Shown here piece after piece: positions 18,463-26,260 of a stretch of 64,000 nt of DNA (the stretch's first letter is position 1; every line of letters starts with the position of its first letter). The stretch is from Anaerolineae bacterium (GTDB lineage: Bacteria; Chloroflexota; Anaerolineae; Promineifilales; Promineifilaceae), in contig JAMLHW010000006.1 of assembly GCA_023954475.1 (NCBI GenBank), positions 185,547 to 249,546 of the forward strand. Reading direction: 5' to 3'. Position numbers and translations under genes: made by a program. The notes beneath the pieces were generated by a model. It did no database searches. It worked only from the letters and a program-made list of their open reading frames with translations, and was not told where the DNA came from.

Positions 18463-19272
18463 ATGGAGTATGCAGATTACCAACACATTCTCTTTGAACG
18501 GCGCGAACCGAATGTGCTGTGGGTGACGTTTAATCGGCCGAAAGTCCTCAATGCAGCCGATGTGCGTCTGCACACCGAATTTGTCGAGTTGTGGCGGACC
18601 ATAGACCGCGATCCGACTGTCCATGTGGCTGTCGTCACCGGGGCAGGACGGGCATTTTCGGCCGGCGGCGACCTCGAAATGGTCGAAAACGCCTATCACA
18701 ACTACGACGAAGTGCTGCGCATCCTTGACGAAGCCCGCGATCTTGTCTACAACATGCTCCATTGCAGCAAGCCGATCATCTCCGCGATCAACGGCGTCGC
18801 TGTCGGTGCCGGACTGGTGATCGCGCTGCTGGCTGACATCAGTATCATCGGCGAGAGTGCGCGTCTGGCCGATGGGCACGTGCGCATGGGCGTAGCGGCG
18901 GGTGACCACGCGGCTATCATCTGGCCGTTGCTGTGCGGCATGGCCAAGTCGAAATACTATCTGATGACGAGCGGCTTTGTCTCCGGCACAGAAGCTGAGC
19001 GAATCGGGTTGGTCAGTTTGTGTGTGCCGGACGATGAGGTGATTGCGAAAGCGGAAGCGGTCGCGACTGATCTGGCAAACGGGCCGCGTCATGCGATTCG
19101 CTTCACGAAACGGGCGCTGAATCAATGGCTGCTCAATGCCGGGCCAATTTTTGACCATTCGCTGGCGCTGGAAATGCTCAATTTCTTCGGCCCGGATATG
19201 ATGGCCGGTGTGGAAGGCATTCGCAACCGTCAGAAACCGATTTATCCGTCAAGTCAAGACGGACAGGCGTGA
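18463..19272 (+). CDS. Enoyl-CoA hydratase/isomerase family protein
   Basis: 269 residues of the crotonase fold. [36 protein letters not shown] (oxyanion and CoA-binding) and [26 protein letters not shown] are the usual landmarks. The position of the second catalytic acid reads [19 protein letters not shown] rather than the more common E-x-x-x-G pattern, so hydratase activity is not assured. The ATG at 18463 is preferred because GGAGAC precedes it. Residues upstream in the open frame come from the repeat. It may act in fatty-acid or aromatic-acid breakdown. Confidence 0.88.
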   Translation: MEYADYQHILFERREPNVLWVTFNRPKVLNAADVRLHTEFVELWRTIDRDPTVHVAVVTGAGRAFSAGGDLEMVENAYHNYDEVLRILDEARDLVYNMLHCSKPIISAINGVAVGAGLVIALLADISIIGESARLADGHVRMGVAAGDHAAIIWPLLCGMAKSKYYLMTSGFVSGTEAERIGLVSLCVPDDEVIAKAEAVATDLANGPRHAIRFTKRALNQWLLNAGPIFDHSLALEMLNFFGPDMMAGVEGIRNRQKPIYPSSQDGQA

Positions 19273-19327
19273 AGGGAGCCGGGTATTTCTAACAAACTCG
19301 ATTTCTGGAGTAAAAAGGTACGAAATC

Positions 19328-19648
19328 ATGGCATTTAATTGGCTCAACAGATTTCAGAAAGAAATGGAAAAGCCCGCGAATTATGCGGAGAAAACGCTGG
19401 CGCAGTATCAGCTCGGCATGAAGGCCAAGGGATCGATTGCCGGTGTACGGATCGTGGTGGATGCGGATGGCTGTGCTGCATGTGGCGCGATCTCGGCCGA
19501 AACTATCTACCATCCTGACAACGCCCCACGATTACCTCTGCCAGACTGCACCAAAGGCAGCCATTGCCAATGCATCTATCGACCTGTCATGACCTACGAA
19601 GTCGACGCTGACGGTAGGTACGATCCCGACGCGATGCCGCATTCATGA
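19328..19648 (+). CDS. Small Cys-rich protein, probable metal binder
   Basis: 106 residues. The C-terminal half has CAACGAISAETIYH, then DCTKGSHCQC, i.e. a CxxC pair followed by C-x(4)-HCxC, which looks like a zinc or iron-sulfur site. The N-terminus (MAFNWLNRFQKEMEK) is a charged helix. The usual start is the ATG at 19328. The stop overlaps the Dam-type methylase start as ATGA, so the two are probably translated together. I recognise no characterised family. Confidence 0.65.
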   Translation: MAFNWLNRFQKEMEKPANYAEKTLAQYQLGMKAKGSIAGVRIVVDADGCAACGAISAETIYHPDNAPRLPLPDCTKGSHCQCIYRPVMTYEVDADGRYDPDAMPHS

Positions 19649-20454
19649 AGCCGTTTCTGAAATGGGCCGGCAATAAGTACCGGATTATCGATCAGATTTG
19701 TGCCGTTTTGCCGCCGGGCAATCGGTTGATCGAGCCGTTTGTCGGCTCCGGTGCTGTGTTTCTGAACACCGACTATCCGACTTATCAACTGGCCGATGCC
19801 AACCACGATCTGATCAATCTGTTTGAATATGTCCAGCGCGAAGGTGAGGATTTCATCCGGTATGCGGAGAAATGGTTTCGGCCGAAATACAATCAACCCG
19901 ACGCTTACTATGAACTTCGCGATCGTTTCAACAAAACGCGCAGCAAACGCTTCAAGGCAGCGCTCTTTCTCTACTTGAACAAACACGGTTACAATGGCCT
20001 GTGCCGTTACAATCAGCAGGGCGGCTTCAACGTACCGTTCGGCCGCTACAAACAACCGTACTTCCCGGCGGCTGAAATGCGTTACTTTCACGAAAAAGCA
20101 CGCCGGGCACGCTTCGCGGTCGCCGATTTCCGCGACACGATGGCGGCAGCACAGCCGGGCGATGTCATTTACTGCGATCCGCCCTATGTTCCTTTGTCGG
20201 CGACGGCAAATTTCACCACGTACAGTACGGGTGGTTTTGGGGTCGGGGAGCAGGAAGAATTGGCACGAATGGCAAAACAATCGGCCGAACGCAGTATCCC
20301 GGTCGTCATCTCCAATCACAACACACCGTTTACACAACGCGTCTATGCAGCGGCTGACCTGATTGAGTTCAGTGTGCAACGCTACATCAGTTGTGACGGC
20401 GCCAATCGCGGCAAAGCGGCCGAATTACTTGCTGTATTTGCACCACCGCGTTAA
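19645..20454 (+). CDS. dam: DNA adenine methylase, Dam family
   Basis: 269 residues. FLKWAGNK is motif X, IEPFVGSGAVFLN is motif I (AdoMet binding) and YCDPPYVPLS is the catalytic motif IV. YLNKHGYNGLCRYNQQGGFNVPFG is characteristic of the Dam (D12 class) family. It should transfer a methyl group from AdoMet to adenine N6, most likely in GATC, though specificity cannot be fixed by eye. It overlaps the Cys-rich gene (ATGA) and is followed after five bases by a protein with a nuclease-like motif, so an uncharacterised restriction-modification pair is possible. It could instead be a solitary regulatory methylase. Confidence 0.9.
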   Translation: MKPFLKWAGNKYRIIDQICAVLPPGNRLIEPFVGSGAVFLNTDYPTYQLADANHDLINLFEYVQREGEDFIRYAEKWFRPKYNQPDAYYELRDRFNKTRSKRFKAALFLYLNKHGYNGLCRYNQQGGFNVPFGRYKQPYFPAAEMRYFHEKARRARFAVADFRDTMAAAQPGDVIYCDPPYVPLSATANFTTYSTGGFGVGEQEELARMAKQSAERSIPVVISNHNTPFTQRVYAAADLIEFSVQRYISCDGANRGKAAELLAVFAPPR

Positions 20455-20459
20455 GGGCT

Positions 20460-21146
20460 ATGGCTCATATCGGCACACTGACCGAATCATCTTTGCATGC
20501 TGCACTGAAGCGCGGCTTGGCGCAGCCCGGCGATCGCCTGGAACATGAGGTTGACGGCTATGTTATCGATATTGTGCGCGATGATCGCTTGCTGGAAATT
20601 CAGACGGGAAATTTCTCCGGTTTCAGGCGCAAATTGGCCGCGCTGCTGCCGTCTCACCCCATCCACGTCTATCTGCCCCTGGCTCTCGACAAGTGGATTG
20701 TGCGCGTTTCGGCCGAAAATCAGCCCATCTCGCGGCGCAAATCTCCCAAACACAGCCGTCCAGTCGATGCATTTAGTGAACTCGTCTACATCGGTCATTT
20801 GCTACCTCATCCCAACCTGACCGTCTCCCTCGTCTTGACGCAGGAAGAAGAACTGTGGCGCGATGACGGCAAAGGGAGTTGGCGGCGTAAGCGCTGGAGT
20901 ATTGCGGATCGAGTATTGCTCAATGTAATCGGCGAAATCACGCTGCACGATTCGGCCGATTATCTGGCTTTGTTACCTGATCAATTGTCGCAGCCGTTCA
21001 CCAATCGCGATCTAGCAACCGCGCTGGCATGCCATACGCGTTTGGCGCAGAAGATCACCTATACTTTGCAGCGTGCCGGTTTACTCGTGATTGTGGGCAA
21101 ACAGGGCAACGCGCATCAGTTTGGGTTTGAATCGGCAGAATGGTAG
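20460..21146 (+). CDS. Conserved hypothetical protein with a PD-(D/E)xK-like N-terminal motif
   Basis: 228 residues. The N-terminal third reads HEVDGYVIDIVRDDRLLEIQTGNF, an Asp followed nine residues later by E-I-Q. This resembles the PD-(D/E)xK nuclease core with Gln in place of Lys. PIHVYLPLALDKWIVRV continues the alternating strand pattern. The C-terminal ~70 residues look like a winged helix (FTNRDLATAL..TRLAQKITYTLQRAGLL). I recognise the sequence pattern as a recurring uncharacterised family in Chloroflexota and Actinomycetota. It lies 5 bases after the Dam-type methylase, which suggests a DNA-related role. Nuclease activity is inference. Confidence 0.6.
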   Translation: MAHIGTLTESSLHAALKRGLAQPGDRLEHEVDGYVIDIVRDDRLLEIQTGNFSGFRRKLAALLPSHPIHVYLPLALDKWIVRVSAENQPISRRKSPKHSRPVDAFSELVYIGHLLPHPNLTVSLVLTQEEELWRDDGKGSWRRKRWSIADRVLLNVIGEITLHDSADYLALLPDQLSQPFTNRDLATALACHTRLAQKITYTLQRAGLLVIVGKQGNAHQFGFESAEW

Positions 21147-21152
21147 CCGGCA

Positions 21153-21617
21153 TCAGGGGATGGCTTTGACGACATCGCGCAGTAAATAGGCAAACTGGCT
21201 GATCGGCCGATTGCCCCGCAGAATGACCTGTTCATCCCGAAACGCTGACCGACCTGGCCACATCGCATCGGCCTCATTTTGGGGTGCAAATGCCAGAAAG
21301 CCGCCATTTACCGTCAAGCGGTATACGAAACGTGTCGCCCGTGGATCACGCGCCAGCGCTTGAATGCAACCTAATTCACCTGGAATCACCACCAGGCCCG
21401 GTAACATAGTCGTTTCCAACTGACTGAGCGATAAATCCGGCACAATCGAAATCCCGTAGCGCCCTCTAACTGGATGGGGCGTCGCGCCTATCAGCTCGAC
21501 CTTGATCCCGGCTTCGCGTAAGATTGACATACATGTGACAACGGTCCGCTCGGCAAAGTCGTCTGCGACCAAAATTGCTGCTGATTGGTTGATCGGCGTA
21601 GGAGCTTTTGTCTGCAT
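21153..21617 (-). CDS. DJ-1/PfpI-like protein without the nucleophile-elbow Cys
   Basis: 154 residues from the ATG at 21617; the frame runs further up to a TTG at 21782 but the extra part is not protein-like. The fold outline matches DJ-1/PfpI: AAILVADDFAERTVVTCMSILREAGIKVELIG, then LPGLVVIPGELGC. The position of the nucleophile elbow reads RLTVNGGFLAF, with Asn-Gly-Gly instead of the usual Cys-His/Gly. A catalytic role is therefore doubtful and a sensing or binding role is possible. It is divergent from the STAND gene and converges on the nuclease-like gene. Confidence 0.5.
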   Translation of the reverse strand: MQTKAPTPINQSAAILVADDFAERTVVTCMSILREAGIKVELIGATPHPVRGRYGISIVPDLSLSQLETTMLPGLVVIPGELGCIQALARDPRATRFVYRLTVNGGFLAFAPQNEADAMWPGRSAFRDEQVILRGNRPISQFAYLLRDVVKAIP

Positions 21618-21771
21618 TGCCTGGTGGCTTGAGGTATAGTAGGCATCATGGAAAGAGTTGGTTGCAAGGTTCGACATCGACATCACCACGTTTATCATTT
21701 TGCTGTTCTTGTACACAATCAATAACATGAAATAATGATGGAAAACGGCACAATGTGATAGTATCATCACA

Positions 21772-21788
21772 GTTCCGCGCAAGTGCGC
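21772..21788. repeat. Left copy of the 17-bp direct repeat bracketing the STAND cassette
   Basis: GTTCCGCGCAAGTGCGC lies just upstream of the STAND gene. The same 17-mer with one change (T for the first A after GCGC) recurs at 25032-25048. The two lie in the same orientation 3.26 kb apart. Confidence 0.65.
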
Positions 21789-21824
21789 GAATGTGTGCCA
21801 ACCTGTGACATCATAGTTGTTCCC

Positions 21825-23267
21825 ATGTACGACGAAAGTGATCTCAATCTAGATAAAGTAGCATTGCGTGAAGCAGTGCAGTCCGGCCTTAAGGCATGGG
21901 GTGCGGCAACCGATTCTGCAAGCGAGATGTTGAATGAGTTGCTTATTGTTCAACGTAAACAGGAAGAATTGACCGCGTCGGGAACTGTAGTTCTGCCACG
22001 CTTGGCAATCAACAACGTGTTGCTGGATGCAATTGCTGTGCTGAAACGGCAAAATTCCCAATTGGGCAATATCCTCAACGCACGTTTTATCGATCGCGAC
22101 ACGGTGCGGATGGTTTCCAATCGCCTTAATCTGAGCGTTGATCAAGTCAATCGGCGTCAGGCTGACGCCATTGATGATTTGACCGCATTGATCATGCAGT
22201 CAGAACTGCAATTGCGCCAGATGCTGATTGGAGAATTGGAGACCGTACTGCCGCCCGCATCCTATGATCGCCTGTTTGGCTTTAACGATGCGCTGGATGA
22301 TCTATCGGGGCGGATGATGGCTTCGGATGATCATTGGCTGGCGATGATTGTCGGTATTGGTGGTATTGGTAAAACAGCGCTTGCCGATGCATTAGTTCGT
22401 AGCTTGATACGCCGTTTGCGATTTGCACATGTTGTTTGGGTGCGTGTCGATCCCGGTACACTGAGCGGTGCATTTGCGGACGCTGATCAGGCGCAGCGCA
22501 CTCTTGTAACGCAGCTGCATCCGTTATTGTTCCCCGATGCGCCTGGGGGCACATTGGCGCAAGAGCGGTTGCGGCAAATACGCGCCCGTCTCAAAGAAAT
22601 ACCTCACCTCATCGTTGTCGATAACCTGGAGACGGTAGAGGATACATTTGCTTTGCTGGCTCAGTTACGTGATTGGACTGAGCCAAGCAAATTTCTACTG
22701 ACCTCGCGTACTCGCCCGGCAGGTCAGGCCGGTGTCTACATTCATGCTTTGTCGGAGTTGAGCCAACGCGATGCCGCCGACCTGCTGCGCCACCACGCAC
22801 GCAAAATTGGTCTACAGGATTTATCTGATGTTGGAGATGCCGATCTCCAACGCATTACGAGCTTGACTGGTGGTAATCCGTTGGCGCTCAAACTTGTCGT
22901 GGGTCTAGCCCAAGTCATGCCGTTGCCACATATCCTGGAACAACTCGGTATGGTGCCATCTGGTGAAATTGCTGCCATGTACCGCCATGTTTATTGGCAG
23001 ACGTGGCAAGCGTTGAGCGATGTGTCGCGTCAATTGTTGCAGGCGATGCCACTGACTGGTCAGGAAGGCGGTACAGTGGAGCAACTGTGTGCGATCAGTG
23101 GCCTTGAAGGCGACGCGATTTGGACAGCGATTTCGCAACTTGTGTCACGGAGTCTGTTGGAAACGCGGGGAACGGTGTGGGAACGACGCTACGGCATCCA
23201 TCGTTTGACAGAAACATTTCTCAATACTGACATTAATTTTTGGGATCCGGAAGAATCGCTGTTTTGA
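21825..23267 (+). CDS. NB-ARC-type STAND NTPase with an N-terminal HTH-like domain
   Basis: 480 residues from the ATG at 21825. Residues ~60-125 resemble a sigma-70 region-4-like helix-turn-helix (ILNARFIDRDTVRMVSNRLNLSVDQVNRRQADAI). From ~residue 170 comes an NB-ARC/AP-ATPase: Walker A VGIGGIGKTALAD, Walker B LIVVDNLE, sensor FLLTSRTRP and TGGNPLALKLV, the GxP loop. A winged-helix region with YGIHRLTETFL ends it. STAND NTPases are signal-dependent switches in defence and regulation, usually fused to a repeat sensor. Here the sensor is the separate TPR protein, whose start overlaps this stop as TGATG. TCGGCCGA is absent from this gene, hinting at recent acquisition. Confidence 0.85.
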   Translation: MYDESDLNLDKVALREAVQSGLKAWGAATDSASEMLNELLIVQRKQEELTASGTVVLPRLAINNVLLDAIAVLKRQNSQLGNILNARFIDRDTVRMVSNRLNLSVDQVNRRQADAIDDLTALIMQSELQLRQMLIGELETVLPPASYDRLFGFNDALDDLSGRMMASDDHWLAMIVGIGGIGKTALADALVRSLIRRLRFAHVVWVRVDPGTLSGAFADADQAQRTLVTQLHPLLFPDAPGGTLAQERLRQIRARLKEIPHLIVVDNLETVEDTFALLAQLRDWTEPSKFLLTSRTRPAGQAGVYIHALSELSQRDAADLLRHHARKIGLQDLSDVGDADLQRITSLTGGNPLALKLVVGLAQVMPLPHILEQLGMVPSGEIAAMYRHVYWQTWQALSDVSRQLLQAMPLTGQEGGTVEQLCAISGLEGDAIWTAISQLVSRSLLETRGTVWERRYGIHRLTETFLNTDINFWDPEESLF

Positions 23268-24499
23268 TGAAGCAAACGCGTCCCAACCCTGCATTTATAC
23301 ATAGTGTTGCCAAGAATCTGGAATTCTGGACACAAAAGCTGGTGGATCTGTCTGAGTTTGAAGTCGCACAGCTATATGGTGACAAAGATAATTTAGTTCA
23401 GGCAATTCGCTTTGGATTGCGTATACCGGAAACACGCGAGGCTGCTTCTAAACTCGCTTTGGACGCGTTTCATTTTGTCGATCGGGCAGGGTATCAGCGC
23501 GAGTGGACTCGCATATTGGAGGCGATTGAGACGAAACTGTTGCCGTTGGATCCGGATCTGAGGATTGCCATCTTGAATCGCCTGGGTCAACTGTATCGCC
23601 ATACGGGTCAATATGATGAAGCTGTGATTTACCATGAGCAAGCTCAATCACTTGCCAAGCAACATGGTAAGGAGCTTGAATACGGTATAGCGTGTTGGCA
23701 AGTGGGGGCTGACTATCGATGGCTCAATCGATTGGATTCGGCCGAAACTGTACTCAATGAAGCCCTGTCTGTATTGCGTGAAGTTGACGAACACCGACTC
23801 TGGTTGCCGGCAGCAATGAATGAGTTAGGCATATTACATGAGAGGCGTGGCAATTTTGAACGGGCCGAGCAACTCTGGCGTGAAGCGTATGCAATCTACT
23901 TGGAAAACGGCAAAGTAGTTGATGCTAATCGTATTGTCCGCAACTTGATTCTGTTACTGGCCCGGACAAAACGCTTTGATGAATGTGATGACTTTATCGC
24001 TATAGTGAGTGCAGAGTTGGCGGATAAGCGTCTTGTCACCGAACGCGCGATGATGCTTTTAACTGTCGGCGCAGCGTACGCGCAACAAGAAGAGTGGCAA
24101 AGGGCTGAGACAGTTTTCCGTACAATTGATATCGATCCTTTGATACGCGCCGGGCAAACTGATTGGGCAGCTTCGACAGTTGTCAATCTCGGTATTGTGC
24201 TGGCACGTCAACAACGATACGAAGAAGCCGAGGGCTACTTACGTGAAGGGCTGCGATTAGCACAGGAATACGGTGATGATATTCGTGTGGTCAGTGCTGC
24301 CATCAACCTGGGTGATGTGCTGGCTGCACAACAGAATTATCAGGCTGCGCTCGATTATTACGATGTAGTTGAACGATACGCCGGCAAATATCCTGAACAC
24401 AGCTATTTTACGAGCGAATTAGCTGAGGCGCTGGCGAGCCGGTCGCGTGTCCAGATGAAATTGCAGAGTGGGGACGATTCGGCCGAATCATCCCCATAA
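23267..24499 (+). CDS. TPR-repeat protein, partner of the STAND NTPase
   Basis: 410 residues. The ATG at 23267 shares its A with the STAND stop (TGATG), a classical re-initiation junction. At least seven tetratricopeptide repeats run from ~residue 95 to the end, e.g. LNRLGQLYRHTGQYDEAVIYHEQA, MNELGILHERRGNFERAEQLWREA and VNLGIVLARQQRYEEAEGYLREG. In one-piece STAND proteins such a domain is the ligand sensor that releases the NTPase. The tight coupling suggests a split sensor-switch with 1:1 synthesis. A frameshifted single gene is a less likely alternative, because the overlap is clean and the second ORF starts with ATG. Confidence 0.82.
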   Translation: MKQTRPNPAFIHSVAKNLEFWTQKLVDLSEFEVAQLYGDKDNLVQAIRFGLRIPETREAASKLALDAFHFVDRAGYQREWTRILEAIETKLLPLDPDLRIAILNRLGQLYRHTGQYDEAVIYHEQAQSLAKQHGKELEYGIACWQVGADYRWLNRLDSAETVLNEALSVLREVDEHRLWLPAAMNELGILHERRGNFERAEQLWREAYAIYLENGKVVDANRIVRNLILLLARTKRFDECDDFIAIVSAELADKRLVTERAMMLLTVGAAYAQQEEWQRAETVFRTIDIDPLIRAGQTDWAASTVVNLGIVLARQQRYEEAEGYLREGLRLAQEYGDDIRVVSAAINLGDVLAAQQNYQAALDYYDVVERYAGKYPEHSYFTSELAEALASRSRVQMKLQSGDDSAESSP

Positions 24500-24508
24500 A
24501 CTAACCGA

Positions 24509-24652
24509 TTACCCGCCACCACAACTGGCTGACGGTACGGTGCAGTTGCTTTGCATTGACGGCCCCAGGGCGACTGGTGATCCGACCAACAAAGCCATCA
24601 GAAATACAGAGAGCACCGCACGAACTGCGGCTGAACGACGTAGCTGCGACAT
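24509..24652 (-). CDS. Putative small exported peptide facing the STAND/TPR genes
   Basis: 47 codons. The ATG at 24652 has a near-perfect Shine-Dalgarno (GGGAGGA, 4 bases spacing). The product begins with a basic stretch ([11 protein letters not shown]), then a hydrophobic core AVLSVFLMALLVGSPVAL with plausible signal-peptidase sites, then a short tail with two cysteines ending SCGGG. It converges on the TPR gene with a 9-base gap. The layout resembles secreted-peptide and TPR-sensor pairs such as Phr/Rap, though orientation and sequence differ. It could also be a chance ORF; codon evidence is limited by its length. Confidence 0.4.
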   Translation of the reverse strand: MSQLRRSAAVRAVLSVFLMALLVGSPVALGPSMQSNCTVPSASCGGG

Positions 24653-25102
24653 ACTATCCTCCCGCGACGGTGAGAGAACCGCCATCGGCACGCGCCAACC
24701 CACCTGGCAGTGGGCGGCCCGAAGCACGAACTGAAACGAACTGTCTACGTTGTTTGGTTGCTCTTTGGCACAAGAGCGATCAAAGTCACGATCAGCTTAT
24801 CAGTCTGTGTAAGGATTTATTGGCAGTTTTATGCGGATTTGTGCGAAAGTCTGGGGAGGGTTGTCTGAATTTAGCCGGATGGATTTGCCGCACAACAGCG
24901 CACAAGTGCGCACTTTTCCACACGGCTTGTCATCTAAACTAACAGTATAAGAGCCAGAGAGGGAATATGGAGAAGAGTGAGTCGAGTGCGGCACTTAGCA
25001 GTACTGACTCAGTGTTGGTCTAGCTTCGGCTGTTCCGCGCTAGTGCGCAATTAGGTTTTTTACCTGGTTGCGCACTTTGTCGTTGAGGCTCGTTGAATCA
25101 TA
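24653..25102. other. Non-coding region with repeated GTGCGCA words
   Basis: No convincing gene apart from the peptide ORF at its left edge. The words GTGCGCA or its complement TGCGCAC recur at about 24902-24911, 25043-25049 and 25068-25075, plus the near match TTGTGCGAA at 24839. One instance forms the palindrome-like GCGCACAAGTGCGC. An 18-codon ORF at 24967 with GAGGGA upstream is too short to support. The region probably holds the peptide promoter and binding sites for an unknown factor. Confidence 0.5.
25032..25048. repeat. Right copy of the 17-bp direct repeat bracketing the STAND cassette
   Basis: GTTCCGCGCTAGTGCGC matches 21772-21788 at 16 of 17 positions in the same orientation. Together they bracket the STAND, TPR and peptide genes. 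They may be integration scars, recombination sites or binding sites of one regulator. Confidence 0.65.
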
Positions 25103-25843
25103 TTATAGGCTGGCAAGAAAACAGGCGAGTTGTGCCTTGTCTCGGCCGAAGACAAGTGCCGCTGTGTAATCATGGGGAATGGGAACCGTCGTGATGGTCC
25201 ACGTTTCATCTGATCGCCCTGTTTTCAGTTCCGCCGGTTCGTCAGGCCGCAGCGTCACATCAAATTGGTCGAGCGGATGTGACAAACCCTCGCCGCGTGC
25301 CTTGATGTACGCTTCCTTGCGTGTCCAACAAGTGTAAAATGCCGCTGTTTTCTGTGTATCGGGGAGGCTGTGCCATGTTGCGATCTCGGTTGGGGAGAAG
25401 AAACGCGCAACGATGTGGGGGGCGTCGGCAATCGGCCGAATCAATTCGACATCGATCCCGACCGGCGCATCATCGGCAAATGCTAACAGAACGACATCAC
25501 CGCTGTGAGAAACATTGAATTGCAAGCTGGATTTCGGGTCGCTGACAAACGGTTTGTCGTATGCCGTATAGCCAAAGCGGATGGCGTCTGGATCGACCTG
25601 TAAGTAACATCCCAATTGACGCCGCAACAGACCGCGCGCGATAATGTAGGTCAAACGATCACGCTCAAAATGGAAACGCTGCGCCTTTCGCCGCTCGTCA
25701 TGATTGAGCAGGCGATACAACGCATCGTACTGTGGTCGGGCCGCAGAAGGTTGAATGGCCCAAACATGGAGTTGCGACCCCTGCGGCACCAAATCGGGCG
25801 TAATGTGCTGCCACCGGTGCGGCCAGGCAAGTGCCTGTGTCAC
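25103..25843 (-). CDS. Sfp-type 4'-phosphopantetheinyl transferase (first copy)
   Basis: 246 residues. Family motifs are in order: FNVSHSGDVVLLAF, then VGIDVELIRP with the Mg-binding Asp and Glu, then FYTCWTRKEAYIKARGEGL with the W-x-x-K-E-A core. It transfers phosphopantetheine from CoA to a carrier-protein hydroxyl, activating synthases such as the one at 31513-40584. It lies 5 bases after a small membrane-protein gene. It is outside the main lipid operon, separated from it by the convergent mscS-type gene. Confidence 0.92.
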   Translation of the reverse strand: MTQALAWPHRWQHITPDLVPQGSQLHVWAIQPSAARPQYDALYRLLNHDERRKAQRFHFERDRLTYIIARGLLRRQLGCYLQVDPDAIRFGYTAYDKPFVSDPKSSLQFNVSHSGDVVLLAFADDAPVGIDVELIRPIADAPHIVARFFSPTEIATWHSLPDTQKTAAFYTCWTRKEAYIKARGEGLSHPLDQFDVTLRPDEPAELKTGRSDETWTITTVPIPHDYTAALVFGRDKAQLACFLASL

Positions 25844-25848
25844 GGTGT

Positions 25849-26061
25849 CTATGCCTGGCCGTTGCTGTGGGACTGTTCTTCGGTCAGTCGGGCATCTTCT
25901 TCAACTGAAATCAGGCGCCGCAAGCCCGTCATGGCAAAAAGCAAGGCGATGACGAAGATGCCAATAATGAGGCGTTGGACGCCGCTGGGTAGCTGCTGAA
26001 ATCGGCCGATGATGTTGAGTTTGGGTTTCGATTCGGCCGAAGGGGTTGATTCTGTGTTCAT
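25849..26061 (-). CDS. Small single-pass membrane protein
   Basis: 70 residues. GGAGG sits 7 bases before the ATG at 26061. One hydrophobic helix (LIIGIFVIALLFAM) lies in the middle, with polar tails on both sides and no recognisable family. The stop is 5 bases before the phosphopantetheinyl transferase start, so they share a transcript. Confidence 0.65.
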   Translation of the reverse strand: MNTESTPSAESKPKLNIIGRFQQLPSGVQRLIIGIFVIALLFAMTGLRRLISVEEDARLTEEQSHSNGQA

Positions 26062-26260
26062 GGTGCTGCCTCCAATTTGTTAGCTTGTGCCTGATCTTAT
26101 CCAATTTGATTGTTATGGGCGACTCCGGTCAGACTGATGGCCACATTTCTTTGATAAAGCTTATGACCAGAATGATCCCGGTTAGCAGCCGTTGTAAATA
26201 TGCGCATTGGCGCTTAGAATTGGATATTGATTCGACCAAATCGTCTTAGGCGGAAGCACT

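Noticed and set aside
21783..24499. STAND and TPR genes as one frameshifted gene
   Set aside because: The junction is a clean TGATG stop-start overlap with an in-frame ATG, which looks like deliberate coupling; sequencing error cannot be fully excluded.
24556..24942. 128-codon plus-strand ORF after the TPR gene
   Set aside because: Composition is not protein-like and it overlaps the better supported peptide ORF on the other strand.
24967..25023. 18-codon ORF preceded by GAGGGA
   Set aside because: Too short to separate from chance without expression or conservation data.
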